A stretch of 64,000 nt of DNA from NCBI RefSeq assembly GCF_000696305.2, contig NZ_AOMT01000005.1:1-64000 (forward strand), given 5' to 3'. The notes below the pieces were generated by a model. The model saw only the letters and a list, made by a program, of their open reading frames with translations. It was not told the DNA's origin and ran no database searches. The stretch is from Moraxella bovoculi 237 (lineage in GTDB: Bacteria > Pseudomonadota > Gammaproteobacteria > Pseudomonadales > Moraxellaceae). The position numbers were made by a program, and so were the translations under genes. Shown here one piece after another: positions 17,504-26,836 of this stretch. How positions within the stretch are numbered: the first letter of the stretch is position 1; every line of letters starts with the position of its first letter.

Positions 17504-18599
17504 ATGGAAATCGCCCCATATCAAGAACAAATTAAAGACCTGACCGAGCGCGGTCAAGACCTTCGGAGGTATCTTTGACTTCGAAAGCAAAAAAGAACGC
17601 CTAGAAGAAGTCAATCTAGAACTAGAGAACCCCGACATCTGGAACGACCCTGAGCTCGCCACTAAGATCAGCAAAGAAAAATCCGTCCTAGATGGCATCA
17701 TCGGTGTTATCGAGGGGCTGGATGCTGCACTAGAAGATGCAGCCGCCATGCTTGAGCTTGTGGTCGAAGAAGATGACGAAAGCCTGCTTGCTGATGTGCA
17801 AGCCGAGCTTGATGACGCGAATGCAAAAGTCGAAGACTTGGAATTTAAGCGTATGTTTAGCGGCGAGATGGATGCTAATAACTGCTACCTAGACATCCAA
17901 GCAGGCTCTGGCGGTACCGAAGCCCAAGACTGGTCAGAGATGCTGCTACGTATGTATCTGCGCTGGTGTGAGTCGCACGGTTTTAAGGCGGAAGTTTTGG
18001 AGGTGTCTGATGGTGGTGTGGCAGGCATTAAGTCAGCAACCATCTCGGTTAAGGGCGATTATGCCTTTGGCTGGCTTCGCACTGAGATTGGTGTTCATCG
18101 TCTGGTGCGTAAGTCGCCATTTGACAGTAATAACGGTCGTCACACGTCATTCTCAGCGGTGTTTGTCTCTCCTGAGATTGATGACAATGTAGAGATTGAT
18201 ATTAATCCAGCTGACCTACGTATTGATACTTACCGTTCAAGCGGGGCGGGTGGTCAGCACGTTAACACCACCGACTCTGCCGTGCGTATCACGCACCAGC
18301 CTACAGGTGTGGTTGTGGCGTGCCAAAACGAGCGTTCACAGCACGCCAACAAAGACACCGCCATGAAAATGCTCCGTGCCAAGCTTTATGAGCTTGAAAT
18401 GCAAAAGCGCATGGAAAAACAGCAAGCCCTAGAAGATAGCAAATCTGACATTGGCTGGGGATCGCAAATCCGCTCCTACGTGCTTGATGATTCACGCATT
18501 AAGGACTTGCGTACAGGTGTTGAGATATCTAATACAACGGCGGTGTTAAATGGCGATTTGGATAAATTTATCGTGGCAAGCCTGAAAGCGGGATTATAA
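17504..18599 (+). CDS. prfB: Peptide chain release factor 2, programmed +1 frameshift
   Basis: Ends translation at UGA and UAA codons. The first reading frame runs [20 protein letters not shown]... for 24 codons to an in-frame TGA at 17576-17578; slipping one base forward on CTT-T continues as [13 protein letters not shown] to the stop at 18597-18599, giving 364 residues (365 in Escherichia coli). The recognition tripeptide SPF is in [15 protein letters not shown] and the hydrolysis motif GGQ in [13 protein letters not shown]. The two parts should be annotated as one gene joined at the shift. RF2 controls its own level: little RF2 means slow UGA decoding and more frameshifting. Own promoter; no clear terminator follows. 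Confidence 0.97.
17565..17579 (+). promoter_or_regulatory. prfB: RF2 recoding site
   Basis: CGGAGGTATCTTTGAC contains the internal Shine-Dalgarno-like GGAGG three bases before the slippery CTT, followed by TGA-C, the classic layout of prfB +1 frameshift sites. Confidence 0.95.
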
Positions 18600-18782
18600 T
18601 TTATATGCATTTATACATTAGTTATCAATATTAATGATTGATTTTTCTGATTGAAAATCGGTACAAATGTTGTAGCGAGCTATTTATTTTATTGCCATCT
18701 AATGCTAAAATCATCATAATTTACAGTATTTGTAAATTTATCGCCATTTTATTGGAAAATTATTATCAAGAGGACAATGACT

Positions 18783-20309
18783 ATGTCAATCGATCGTATT
18801 CGCCACGCGGGTCTGCGTGAGAAAGTAATGAGCGCTGGTCAAGCGGCTGAATTTGTTAAAGACGGTATGATGCTTGCCGTCACAGGCTTCACAGGGGCGG
18901 GCTACCCTAAGGCGCTACCAACTGCCATCGCCAACAAAGCAAAAGCGGCACATGCCAAAGGCGACAAGTTCAGCATCGGCATGGTGACAGGTGCATCTAC
19001 CGCGCCTGAATGCGATGGCGTATTGGCCGAAGCGAACGCAGTACATTTCCGCTCCCCATTCCAATCTGATCCAACGCTTCGTAATGGCATTAACGCTGGT
19101 AACGTTGTTTATCAAGACATGCATCTATCGCATGTTGAACAGCAGATGCGTCAAGGTTTCTATGGCGAATTTGACATCGCCATCATCGAGGCAGCAGGCA
19201 TCACTGAAGATGGCAAAATTATCTTTGCCATGGGTATCGGTCACGGCGTAGAAGCAGTTAAGAACGCCAAGAAAGTTATCATCGAGATCAACGCTGCACT
19301 AAGCGAAGGCCTAGAAGGCATGCACGACATCTATGGCGATGTTGGTCTACCACCTCATCGCAAGCCAATCCCTATCGTGGGTGCGTTTGACCGTATCGGT
19401 ACGCCAGCACTGGAGTGCGATGCCGATAAGATTCTTGGTATTGTATTGACCAATGCAGGCGACCGCAACTCTAAATTTGCAGAGCCTGATGATGTGTCTA
19501 AGCGCATCGCTGCTCAAGTGATCGACTTCTTAGATCATGAAGTGAAAGCAGGCCGTCTACCTAAGAGCCTACTACCACTTCAATCAGGCGTGGGTAACGT
19601 GGCAAACGCGGTAATGGCAGGTCTGCTAGATGCGCCATTTGAAGATTTGACCGGATATACAGAAGTACTACAAGACGGTATGCTTGATCTGATCTTGGCT
19701 AAGAAGATGAAAACCGCTTCGGCGACCGCTTTGTCATTTAGCCCAGATGCGTTAGCTCGCTTCAACGAGAACATCGAATTCCTAAAAGACAAAATCATCC
19801 TACGTCCAATGGAAATCAGCAATAACCCAGAGCTTATCCGCCGCTTAGGTGTGATCGGCATGAACTCAATGATCGAAGCTGACATCTATGGTAACGTGAA
19901 CTCTACCCACGTCATGGGTACTCGTATGATGAATGGCATCGGTGGTTCGGGTGACTTTACTCGTAACGGTTTCTTTAGCTTCTATGTCAGCCCATCTACT
20001 GCTAAGGGCGGTGCAATCTCTGCGATCGTGCCAATGGTATCGCATCATGACCACACTGAGCATGACGTGATGTTCATCGTGACCGAACAAGGCATGGCTG
20101 ACCTACGTGGTAAGTCTCCACGTCAGCGTGCGAAGCTAATCATCGAGAACTGCTCACATCCTGACTATCGCGACATGCTGCGTGATTACTATGATCGCGC
20201 TGAAGTGGCAAGCAAAAAGGCAGGCGGTATCCACACGCCACACCTACTGCTAGAAGCGCTATCATGGCATCAACGTTTCATCGAAACTGGTGACATGCGC
20301 ATCAAATAA
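18783..20309 (+). CDS. Acetyl-CoA hydrolase/transferase family, probable succinyl-CoA:acetate CoA-transferase
   Basis: 508 residues of the bacterial Cat1/AarC/ScpC type of class I CoA-transferases. Marks: VTGFTGAGYPKALPTAIA near the N-terminus, LQSGVGNVANAVMAGL around residue 270, and the catalytic Glu in VTEQGMADLRG near residue 435. These enzymes move CoA between succinyl-CoA and acetate (or propionate). It could stand in for succinyl-CoA synthetase in the citric acid cycle; the exact substrates are inference. The second ATG (18783) is preferred because AGAGGA lies 9 bases upstream, against 3 for the first ATG (18777). Confidence 0.88.
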   Translation: MSIDRIRHAGLREKVMSAGQAAEFVKDGMMLAVTGFTGAGYPKALPTAIANKAKAAHAKGDKFSIGMVTGASTAPECDGVLAEANAVHFRSPFQSDPTLRNGINAGNVVYQDMHLSHVEQQMRQGFYGEFDIAIIEAAGITEDGKIIFAMGIGHGVEAVKNAKKVIIEINAALSEGLEGMHDIYGDVGLPPHRKPIPIVGAFDRIGTPALECDADKILGIVLTNAGDRNSKFAEPDDVSKRIAAQVIDFLDHEVKAGRLPKSLLPLQSGVGNVANAVMAGLLDAPFEDLTGYTEVLQDGMLDLILAKKMKTASATALSFSPDALARFNENIEFLKDKIILRPMEISNNPELIRRLGVIGMNSMIEADIYGNVNSTHVMGTRMMNGIGGSGDFTRNGFFSFYVSPSTAKGGAISAIVPMVSHHDHTEHDVMFIVTEQGMADLRGKSPRQRAKLIIENCSHPDYRDMLRDYYDRAEVASKKAGGIHTPHLLLEALSWHQRFIETGDMRIK

Positions 20310-20324
20310 GCCATCCGTTTAACC

Positions 20325-20362
20325 AATAAAAACACCCAAGTTATCGCTCGGGTGTTTTTATT
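20325..20362 (+). terminator. Terminator after the CoA-transferase gene
   Basis: 13-bp perfect stem (AATAAAAACACCC / GGGTGTTTTTATT) with a 12-base loop. It can serve both the CoA-transferase gene and convergent apt. Confidence 0.9.
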
Positions 20363-20385
20363 TGGTGTGCTGATAAGATAAGGGG

Positions 20386-20898
20386 TTAATTGTGCGTCAC
20401 TCGATAAACAGGTATGCCGATGTCGTCATGAAGTGCGGTTAAGTCCAATAGAACCAATGCGCCGAGCACTTCATGACCTGCTTTTTGGCACAGAGTCTTA
20501 CTCGCCTTTAATGTGCCGCCAGTAGCTAACACGTCATCAACCAGTAGCACTTTAGAGGCTGGTAAATCTGCCTTAATCTCTAGCGTATCATTGCCGTATT
20601 CTAGCCCGTAACTTTCGCTAAATAAAGGTGGTGGTAGTTTGCCTTGTTTGCGAATCAGTATGAGTGACTTACCTGTGCGCCCTGATAATAAGCTACCTAT
20701 CACAAAACCACGAGCTTCTGTAGCAGCGAAGCATTCGACGCTGTTCATTAAGTCGTTAGGCAAAGCCTTTAATAATTCGTCAATCAGTGCATCCACATGA
20801 CCGTATAGCAGTGGTGTGATGTCATAAAAATCAATACCGTCTTTTGGGAAATTAGGAATCGTTTGAATAAACTGCCAAAATGGATGATCGTTTGTCAT
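20386..20898 (-). CDS. apt: Adenine phosphoribosyltransferase
   Basis: Salvages adenine to AMP using PRPP. 170 residues. The PRPP-binding VLLVDDVLATGGTL is near residue 115, with the family segments FPKDGIDFYDITPLL and ATEARGFVIGSLL. A purine salvage partner, hpt, is at 28165 in the same window but far off. Start at the ATG at 20896-20898; no strong Shine-Dalgarno sequence. Confidence 0.96.
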   Translation of the reverse strand: MTNDHPFWQFIQTIPNFPKDGIDFYDITPLLYGHVDALIDELLKALPNDLMNSVECFAATEARGFVIGSLLSGRTGKSLILIRKQGKLPPPLFSESYGLEYGNDTLEIKADLPASKVLLVDDVLATGGTLKASKTLCQKAGHEVLGALVLLDLTALHDDIGIPVYRVTHN

Positions 20899-20982
20899 AA
20901 AAGTACCAAAGATAAAGTATTAAAACCGCTCAGTATACCAAAATTCTATCATGAATTTATAGAGTTATATGAGCAAGCAATA

Positions 20983-21012
20983 AAAAATGCAGACCTTGAA
21001 ATCTGCATTTTT
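20983..21012 (-). terminator. Terminator of cstA
   Basis: 11-bp stem AAAAATGCAGA / TCTGCATTTTT with an 8-base loop, 22 bases after the cstA stop. Confidence 0.85.
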
Positions 21013-21033
21013 ATAAATTTATAAAGGGGCTAA

Positions 21034-22632
21034 CTAAGCTTTTGATGCGATCGGTTGATCATTCACCAGTGCATCAGGGTCGCCTGCGATGCCTTCGCGT
21101 TTCACGAACAAGAAGAACGCAGCGGTCGTCAGGACAGTCAAGCCAATACCGATATACAGTGACAGCGTGTAATCAAGACCGAAGCCGATTTTGTTGTAGG
21201 CGAGAAATGTATAGCATGCAGCGCTCATGAAGATGGCTGGTAGCGTACACACCCAATGCAACTTGCGATAGCGATACAGATAGCCTGCCGCTGTCCATAA
21301 CATCACCACAGCAACGGTTTGGTTTGCCCAGCTAAAGTAGCGCCATAGGATTTGGAAGTCTACTTTAGAGATGACAAAGCCAATCACAAATAGCGGAATC
21401 GCGATCCAAAGACGCTTCATTAGCGTGCGTTGTTCCATGTTTAGGAATTCAGAGATGATCAGACGTGCCGCACGGAATGCTGTATCACCCGAGGTGATTG
21501 GTAGAATAACCACGCCAAGCACCGCAAATACACCACCAATCGCACCTAGGTAGCCGATAGAGCTGTCATAGACGACTTTAGAAGGTGAGCCTGCAGAGAT
21601 GGCTTCTTGTAGTGATACTAGATCAGGGTAGAATGACAGACCAACTGCACACCAAATAAGGGCGATTACGCCTTCAGCAATCATCGCGCCATAGAAGATA
21701 AAGCGACCTTCGGATTCGTTCATTGCACAGCGTGCCATAAGTGGCGTCTGCGTAGCATGGAAGCCTGACAGTGCACCACAAGTAATGGTTAGGAATAATA
21801 AAGGCCAGATTGGCAGATCGCCTTTAGGTTGGAAGTTTTGGAAGAAACTCTCTACCGTCAGACCGCCCATGCTATTAAAGAAATAGCTCTCAGCGCTACC
21901 AAGCTCGTTAGCGACCAGACCGTAAGTCATGCCAAGTGACATGAACAGTAATAGACCGCCAAAGAATGGATAAACACGACCGATGATTTTGTCGATTGGT
22001 AGCAAAGTTGCGATGATGTAATATAAGAAGATGATTGCTGTCCAAGCTACGATGATACTGTCTTTAGTTAGACCAAAGGCGGTATTGGCAACATCGCCTG
22101 CAGCCACTGCCATACTTTCTGCATTATTGATAGATACCGTGCCTGTGGCTTGGGTGCCGAACACATCTAGCGTGATTGAGCTTAATAGCTGAGCTGGGCT
22201 GGCAACGAATACTACGCCAACCAGAATCAGCAGAACGACCGCAAGCAGGTTAATGAAATGCTTAACCGGTGCACCTAAGTATTTGCCCGTCAGATAAGGC
22301 ATACTGGCGCCACCGTTACGCACAGACAACATGCCGCACATATAATCGTGTACCGCACCGGCAAAAATACAGCCGAGAACAATCCATAGCATCGCCACCG
22401 GCCCATAAAGCGCACCTAAAATTGGGCCGAAGATTGGACCTGTGCCAGCGATGTTTAATAATTGAATAAGCCAAATTTTGCCTTTTGACATCGGAATGTA
22501 ATCCACGCCGTCAGCCATTGTGTAGGCGGGCGTGTTTTTGTTTGGGTTGATGACAAAGATTTTTTCGATGATTTTACCGTAAACGAAGTAACCGATGACC
22601 AGTACGGCAACACAAAAAAAGAACCATAACAT
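21034..22632 (-). CDS. cstA: Carbon starvation protein A family peptide/pyruvate permease (short form)
   Basis: Inner-membrane permease of 532 residues with about 13 membrane helices. Family marks are NTPAYTMADGVDYIPMSKGK, GAVHDYMCGMLSVRNGG, FHATQTPLMARC and LPITSGDTAFRAARLI. It is shorter than Escherichia coli CstA (about 700 residues) and matches the shorter bacterial forms. Members import peptides or pyruvate; the substrate here is not known. AGGA stands 10 bases before the ATG. Single gene. Confidence 0.88.
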   Translation of the reverse strand: MLWFFFCVAVLVIGYFVYGKIIEKIFVINPNKNTPAYTMADGVDYIPMSKGKIWLIQLLNIAGTGPIFGPILGALYGPVAMLWIVLGCIFAGAVHDYMCGMLSVRNGGASMPYLTGKYLGAPVKHFINLLAVVLLILVGVVFVASPAQLLSSITLDVFGTQATGTVSINNAESMAVAAGDVANTAFGLTKDSIIVAWTAIIFLYYIIATLLPIDKIIGRVYPFFGGLLLFMSLGMTYGLVANELGSAESYFFNSMGGLTVESFFQNFQPKGDLPIWPLLFLTITCGALSGFHATQTPLMARCAMNESEGRFIFYGAMIAEGVIALIWCAVGLSFYPDLVSLQEAISAGSPSKVVYDSSIGYLGAIGGVFAVLGVVILPITSGDTAFRAARLIISEFLNMEQRTLMKRLWIAIPLFVIGFVISKVDFQILWRYFSWANQTVAVVMLWTAAGYLYRYRKLHWVCTLPAIFMSAACYTFLAYNKIGFGLDYTLSLYIGIGLTVLTTAAFFLFVKREGIAGDPDALVNDQPIASKA

Positions 22633-22872
22633 GAGTGTTATTCCTAAAGATCTATGACGATTGTCACAATAGATAACTGCTTTATCAGCGCAGTTTAATC
22701 ATTGGCTAAAATAACTAAATTTTATACAATTGTAAAGCAAAAATTAACCAAAACATAACAATTTAATTAAATAATTTTTAGACTGTCTAAATTTTAGGCA
22801 AGCTCATGATATTTATCAAAAATTCATGATTTAAACCGTTTGATACGAATTCGGTGATTGGAGTGTCAAAAT

Positions 22873-22904
22873 AAAAACACGCACTATATTTAGTGCGTGT
22901 TTTT
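22873..22904 (-). terminator. Terminator of the thiolase gene
   Basis: 14-bp perfect stem AAAAACACGCACTA / TAGTGCGTGTTTTT with loop TATT, 15 bases after the thiolase stop. Confidence 0.92.
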
Positions 22905-22918
22905 GGGTAAAGCGTATA

Positions 22919-24205
22919 TCAGCGTTCTAAGATACAAGTAACGCCTTGACCGCCTGCGGCACAGATGGATATTAGCGCGCGACCTGAGCCTTTTTGGGCA
23001 AGTAGTTTGGCGGCGGTCGCAAGGATGCGTCCACCAGTGGCAGCAAAGGGATGTCCTGCTGCCAGACTTGAGCCATTAACGTTAAGCTTGCTGCGGTCAA
23101 TCGAGCCAAGTGGCACATCTAGACCTAGGCGGTTTTTGCAGAATTTTTCGTCCTCCCAGGCTGCTAAGGTTGATAACACCTGAGAGGCGAAGGCTTCATG
23201 AATCTCATAAAAATCAAAATCTTGGAGGGTTAGGCCAGCGCGCTCTAGCATCTTTGGCACGGCATAGGCAGGTGCCATGAGCAGACCTTCAGTGAGACCT
23301 TGCTTGCCCACAAAATCAACCGCTGCTGTCTGCTGGTGTGTGATATAGGCAAGTGGTTCAAAGTCATGCTCTGCTGCCCATTCTTCGCTGGATAGCAGTA
23401 CGCAAGAGGCGCCGTCAGTCAGAGGCGTGGAGTTTGCGGCGGTCATGGTGGGGTTGGCATTCTTTTTGCCAAATACAGGTTTTAAGCTGGCAAGTTTATC
23501 AAGAGTGGTATCAGCTCGTAAGTTATTATCACGGCTTAGACCCTTGTAGGGGCTGATGAGATCATCAAAAAAACCTTCATCATAAGCACGAGCCAAATTC
23601 TGATGGCTGGCATAAGCCAAGGCGTCTTGGTCGGCGCGATTGATGTCCCACTCTAGCGCGGTGATGGCTTGGTGTTCACCCATGGATAGGCGTGTGCGCG
23701 GTTCGCCATTTTGAGGGAAGGCGAGTAGATTTTTTGGGTTGATGCTGCTGAGTGCAGACAGACGAGATTTGGCATCTTTGGCATTGTTAAGGCGCAGTAG
23801 GGGCTTTCTGATGCCATCGCCAAGCGCGATCGGTGCATCCGAAGTGGTGTCTGTACCGCCTGCGATGCCGCTGTCGATATGGCCTAAGGCGATTTTGTTT
23901 GCAACGGCAAATGCTGCCTGCAATCCCGTTCCGCAAGCTTGTGAGATGTCGTAGGCAGGTGTGGTCGGTGCCAGAGTGGTATTTAATAGGGCTTCACGAG
24001 TAAGATTAAGATCACGGCTGTGCTTTAGAACCGTGCCTGCTACCACTTCACCGATGTCTTTATCAGACAGTTCAAATCGGCTAACCAGCCCTTCAAGAGC
24101 AGCGCTTAGCATGTCGATGTTGCTTGCGTCAGCATAGGCGCCATTCGAACGGGCGAAAGGAATGCGATTGCCACCTAGGATAGCGACTTTCTTAATAGCG
24201 GTCAT
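22919..24205 (-). CDS. Acetyl-CoA C-acyltransferase (thiolase)
   Basis: 428-residue thiolase. The nucleophile Cys is in SQACGTGLQAA at about residue 90, the His in NVNGSSLAAGHPFAATGGR, and the second catalytic Cys in SICAAGGQGVT; DFYEIHEAFA also matches. It cleaves or forms beta-ketoacyl-CoA. It resembles the FadI/FadA2 branch, which has a longer central region than biosynthetic thiolases. GGAGA lies 6-10 bases before the ATG. Divergent from the FabG4-like reductase and MaoC-like dehydratase genes, which would act on the same intermediates. Direction of flux, breakdown or synthesis, cannot be told. Confidence 0.93.
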   Translation of the reverse strand: MTAIKKVAILGGNRIPFARSNGAYADASNIDMLSAALEGLVSRFELSDKDIGEVVAGTVLKHSRDLNLTREALLNTTLAPTTPAYDISQACGTGLQAAFAVANKIALGHIDSGIAGGTDTTSDAPIALGDGIRKPLLRLNNAKDAKSRLSALSSINPKNLLAFPQNGEPRTRLSMGEHQAITALEWDINRADQDALAYASHQNLARAYDEGFFDDLISPYKGLSRDNNLRADTTLDKLASLKPVFGKKNANPTMTAANSTPLTDGASCVLLSSEEWAAEHDFEPLAYITHQQTAAVDFVGKQGLTEGLLMAPAYAVPKMLERAGLTLQDFDFYEIHEAFASQVLSTLAAWEDEKFCKNRLGLDVPLGSIDRSKLNVNGSSLAAGHPFAATGGRILATAAKLLAQKGSGRALISICAAGGQGVTCILER

Positions 24206-24385
24206 GAGTTTCTCCTTAAAATTATCATGTCGATTCTGTTCAAAATCTGCCTTAGATTAGCATTATTTTTTATAAAATGGCATATTTGACTTATTTTGTA
24301 ACAATAATTTTAGCAATTTACGTTAAATGATAAATTTTAGTTTATAAAAATGTGATTCTATATGGGTGGCATTGGTGAATTTTTG

Positions 24386-24394
24386 TGTTAGAAT
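24386..24394 (+). promoter_or_regulatory. Extended -10 promoter before the FabG4-like gene
   Basis: TGTTAGAAT, extended -10, about 53 bases before the ATG, in the 241-base divergent region next to the thiolase. No good -35 sequence. Confidence 0.45.
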
Positions 24395-24446
24395 GGGGTA
24401 CTTTCAGGTTAAATAAAGACATTAAAAACAGATAAGGATTCATGTC

Positions 24447-25808
24447 ATGAGTGATCGTTACGGTGAATTGGTACAATCGCCACTGGGTAAAAAAGTCGCT
24501 AAAAATCTGGGTTTGCCACTACCGACCAGACTGGACCGCTACGAGGTGGGACAGCCCATCATTCGTGGCGAGGTGGTGCTTGGCGTGGCGGCAGGCGAGG
24601 ATGCTTCGGTTGGTGAGGCGATTCGTGAGACATTGACCGCCCTAGATGCTAAAATCACCACACAAGACAAGCTTGAAGCCAAGCTTAGCGATGAGAATGC
24701 ACGATTTAAGGTGGCGATCTTTGATGCGAGCAACATCAAGGACGTGGATGGCCTAAAGCAAGTCTATGAGTTCTTTCATGTGATTGCACGTCGTATCAAG
24801 CCATCAGGGCGTATTATTATCGTTGCACGTCCTGATTGTTGTACTGGTGGTGATATTGGTTTTGCATTGGCTCAGCGTGCGCTGCTTGGCTTTGCCAAAT
24901 CGGTTGCCAAAGAATTCAAAAAAGGCATCACAGCGAACGTCCTATACACACAGGTTGGTGCTGAAGCGCATTTAGATCACGCCCTAAAATTCTTCATGTC
25001 TGCCAAGTCCGCCTACGTGTCAGGTCAGCCAATCTATATCAAGACAGGCGGTGTCATTAATGTAGGTGAATCCAGCGATGCTAAGCCACTACTGGGTAGA
25101 AAAATCCTAGTGACGGGTGCATCTCGTGGCATCGGTGCTTCTGTGGCAGAAGTGTTGGCACGCGATGGGGCACAGTTGTACTGCCTAGACGTGCCACAGA
25201 GTCTGGCTGATCTTCAGGTCGTCGCGGGTAACTTGGGTGCGCGTGCGCTACCATTAGACATCACCGCTGATAATGCCGCAAGTGAGATATTAAGTGAGTG
25301 CGGTGTGCTAGATGGCATCGTGCATAATGCAGGTGTGACGCGTGATAAGACCTTGGCGAACATGAGCGAAGATAAGTGGGATCTGGTGCTAAACATCAAC
25401 CTAAAAGCAATCCATGACATCAATGAATATCTGATCGCTAATAATGGTCTTGGTGATGATGCGCGCGTGGTATGTGTGTCATCTATCTCGGGCATCGCAG
25501 GCAACCTTGGGCAGACCAACTATGCCATGAGTAAGGCGGGTGTGATCGGACTGGTTGAAGCAACCGCCAAAACCTTTAAAGACACCAACAAAACAATCAA
25601 CGCTGTCGCTCCTGGATTCATCGAGACGAAGATGACAAGCTTGATGCCATTTGCCATCAGAGAGGCAGGGCGCCGCATGAACTCAATGAGTCAAGGCGGT
25701 GAACCTATCGATGTGGCAGAGACCATTTCTTGGCTGTTATCTCCAAAGGCTGCAGGGCTTAATGGCAACATCGTACGCGTCTGTGGACAAAGCGTGCTTG
25801 GTGCGTAA
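24447..25808 (+). CDS. 3-oxoacyl-ACP/CoA reductase, FabG4-like (two-domain SDR)
   Basis: 453 residues. The N-terminal part (about 1-205) is a degenerate SDR-like domain; the C-terminal part is a full short-chain dehydrogenase with TGASRGIGASVAEVL near residue 222, HNAGVTRDKTLANM, the catalytic Ser in VCVSSISGIAG, and YAMSK near residue 358. This two-domain layout is that of high-molecular-weight FabG4, which reduces 3-oxoacyl-CoA with NADH. Followed by a MaoC-like dehydratase gene after 46 bases and divergent from a thiolase. Confidence 0.9.
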   Translation: MSDRYGELVQSPLGKKVAKNLGLPLPTRLDRYEVGQPIIRGEVVLGVAAGEDASVGEAIRETLTALDAKITTQDKLEAKLSDENARFKVAIFDASNIKDVDGLKQVYEFFHVIARRIKPSGRIIIVARPDCCTGGDIGFALAQRALLGFAKSVAKEFKKGITANVLYTQVGAEAHLDHALKFFMSAKSAYVSGQPIYIKTGGVINVGESSDAKPLLGRKILVTGASRGIGASVAEVLARDGAQLYCLDVPQSLADLQVVAGNLGARALPLDITADNAASEILSECGVLDGIVHNAGVTRDKTLANMSEDKWDLVLNINLKAIHDINEYLIANNGLGDDARVVCVSSISGIAGNLGQTNYAMSKAGVIGLVEATAKTFKDTNKTINAVAPGFIETKMTSLMPFAIREAGRRMNSMSQGGEPIDVAETISWLLSPKAAGLNGNIVRVCGQSVLGA

Positions 25809-25854
25809 CGCTTACTAAATACTCTATAAATATTGGAAATTAAATAGGTAACCC

Positions 25855-26733
25855 ATGGCAGAACAACATTTTAAAGAATTGCCAAAAATGCACACCACTT
25901 ATGCCAATGTCATCAAAAGCCTGATCCCTATTGGCGATAATAAGGCGACGACGTTACCAGAATCGGTGTATCAGGTGGATAGCCTTGCTATTGATGAGCA
26001 TAACTTAAAGGAATATCGCAAGATCTGTGGCTTTATTAATGATGGACGTGTGCCGCCGACTTATTTTGCGGTGCTGTCTCAGACGTTGCAGATGAATATG
26101 ATGGCTAAGCCCGATTTTCCTTTTGCGATGCTTGGTCTTGTGCATATCGAGAACAGTGTTACGCAGCATCGTATCATCTATGACAGCGAGACCGTCGCAC
26201 TTGCCGTTCGTCTTGACAACCTAAAGGCGCACGACAAAGGACAGCAGTTCGACTTCATCACGACGGTGACCATCGATGATGAGCTGGTCTGGGAAGGGGT
26301 ATCGACTTATCTGTCACGCCAAAAAAAGACCGCCGAAGAGCGTGCCCGCGCCAAATCCATCGAAGAGCCGCAGCCACGACTAGAAGCTGATGAGAATCAT
26401 TGGGCGGAGCTAATTAACATCCCAGAAGACATTGGGCGTCGCTATGCTTTCGTGTCAGGCGATTTTAATTTGATTCATCTTCATCCGTTGTCAGCGCGTG
26501 CGTTCGGTTTTCCCAGAGCGATTGCGCATGGCATGTGGTCGAAGGCGGCGAGCATCGCTCAGTTCCATGATCTGCCTAAGGCTTATCGTGTGGATGTGTC
26601 TTTTAAGACGCCAATTTTCTTGCCATCTAAGATTGACTTCGTGGCACGCGCCGAGACCGATGGCCGACAGTTTGCGCTGTATGCCGCTGGCACGGACAAG
26701 CCGCACTTGTTAGGTCGCATTACATTCTTATGA
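25855..26733 (+). CDS. MaoC-like enoyl-CoA hydratase/dehydratase
   Basis: 292 residues, two hot-dog-like halves. The hydratase motif is in FVSGDFNLIHLHPLSARAFGFPRAIAHG at about residue 198, with the Asp and His of the R-specific hydratases. It adds or removes water at enoyl-CoA/3-hydroxyacyl-CoA. Together with the FabG4-like gene it forms an operon ending at the terminator at 26751. The length and N-terminal half fit the longer HtdX-like proteins. Confidence 0.88.
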   Translation: MAEQHFKELPKMHTTYANVIKSLIPIGDNKATTLPESVYQVDSLAIDEHNLKEYRKICGFINDGRVPPTYFAVLSQTLQMNMMAKPDFPFAMLGLVHIENSVTQHRIIYDSETVALAVRLDNLKAHDKGQQFDFITTVTIDDELVWEGVSTYLSRQKKTAEERARAKSIEEPQPRLEADENHWAELINIPEDIGRRYAFVSGDFNLIHLHPLSARAFGFPRAIAHGMWSKAASIAQFHDLPKAYRVDVSFKTPIFLPSKIDFVARAETDGRQFALYAAGTDKPHLLGRITFL

Positions 26734-26750
26734 TGTTCTGCCACCACCTC

Positions 26751-26775
26751 AAAAACTGGAGCTACTCCAGTTTTT
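26751..26775 (+). terminator. Terminator of the FabG4-MaoC operon
   Basis: 11-bp perfect stem AAAAACTGGAG / CTCCAGTTTTT with loop CTA, 18 bases after the stop. Confidence 0.92.
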
Positions 26776-26836
26776 GTGTTTTTGATGATTTAATAATCGT
26801 CATTCATTATCCATAAAGATTCATAAAGAGTAAGCT

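Noticed and set aside
20425-20450. AAGTGCGGT, a Pasteurellaceae DNA uptake sequence
   Set aside because: Only one clear copy was noticed in the window; a real uptake signal would recur many times.
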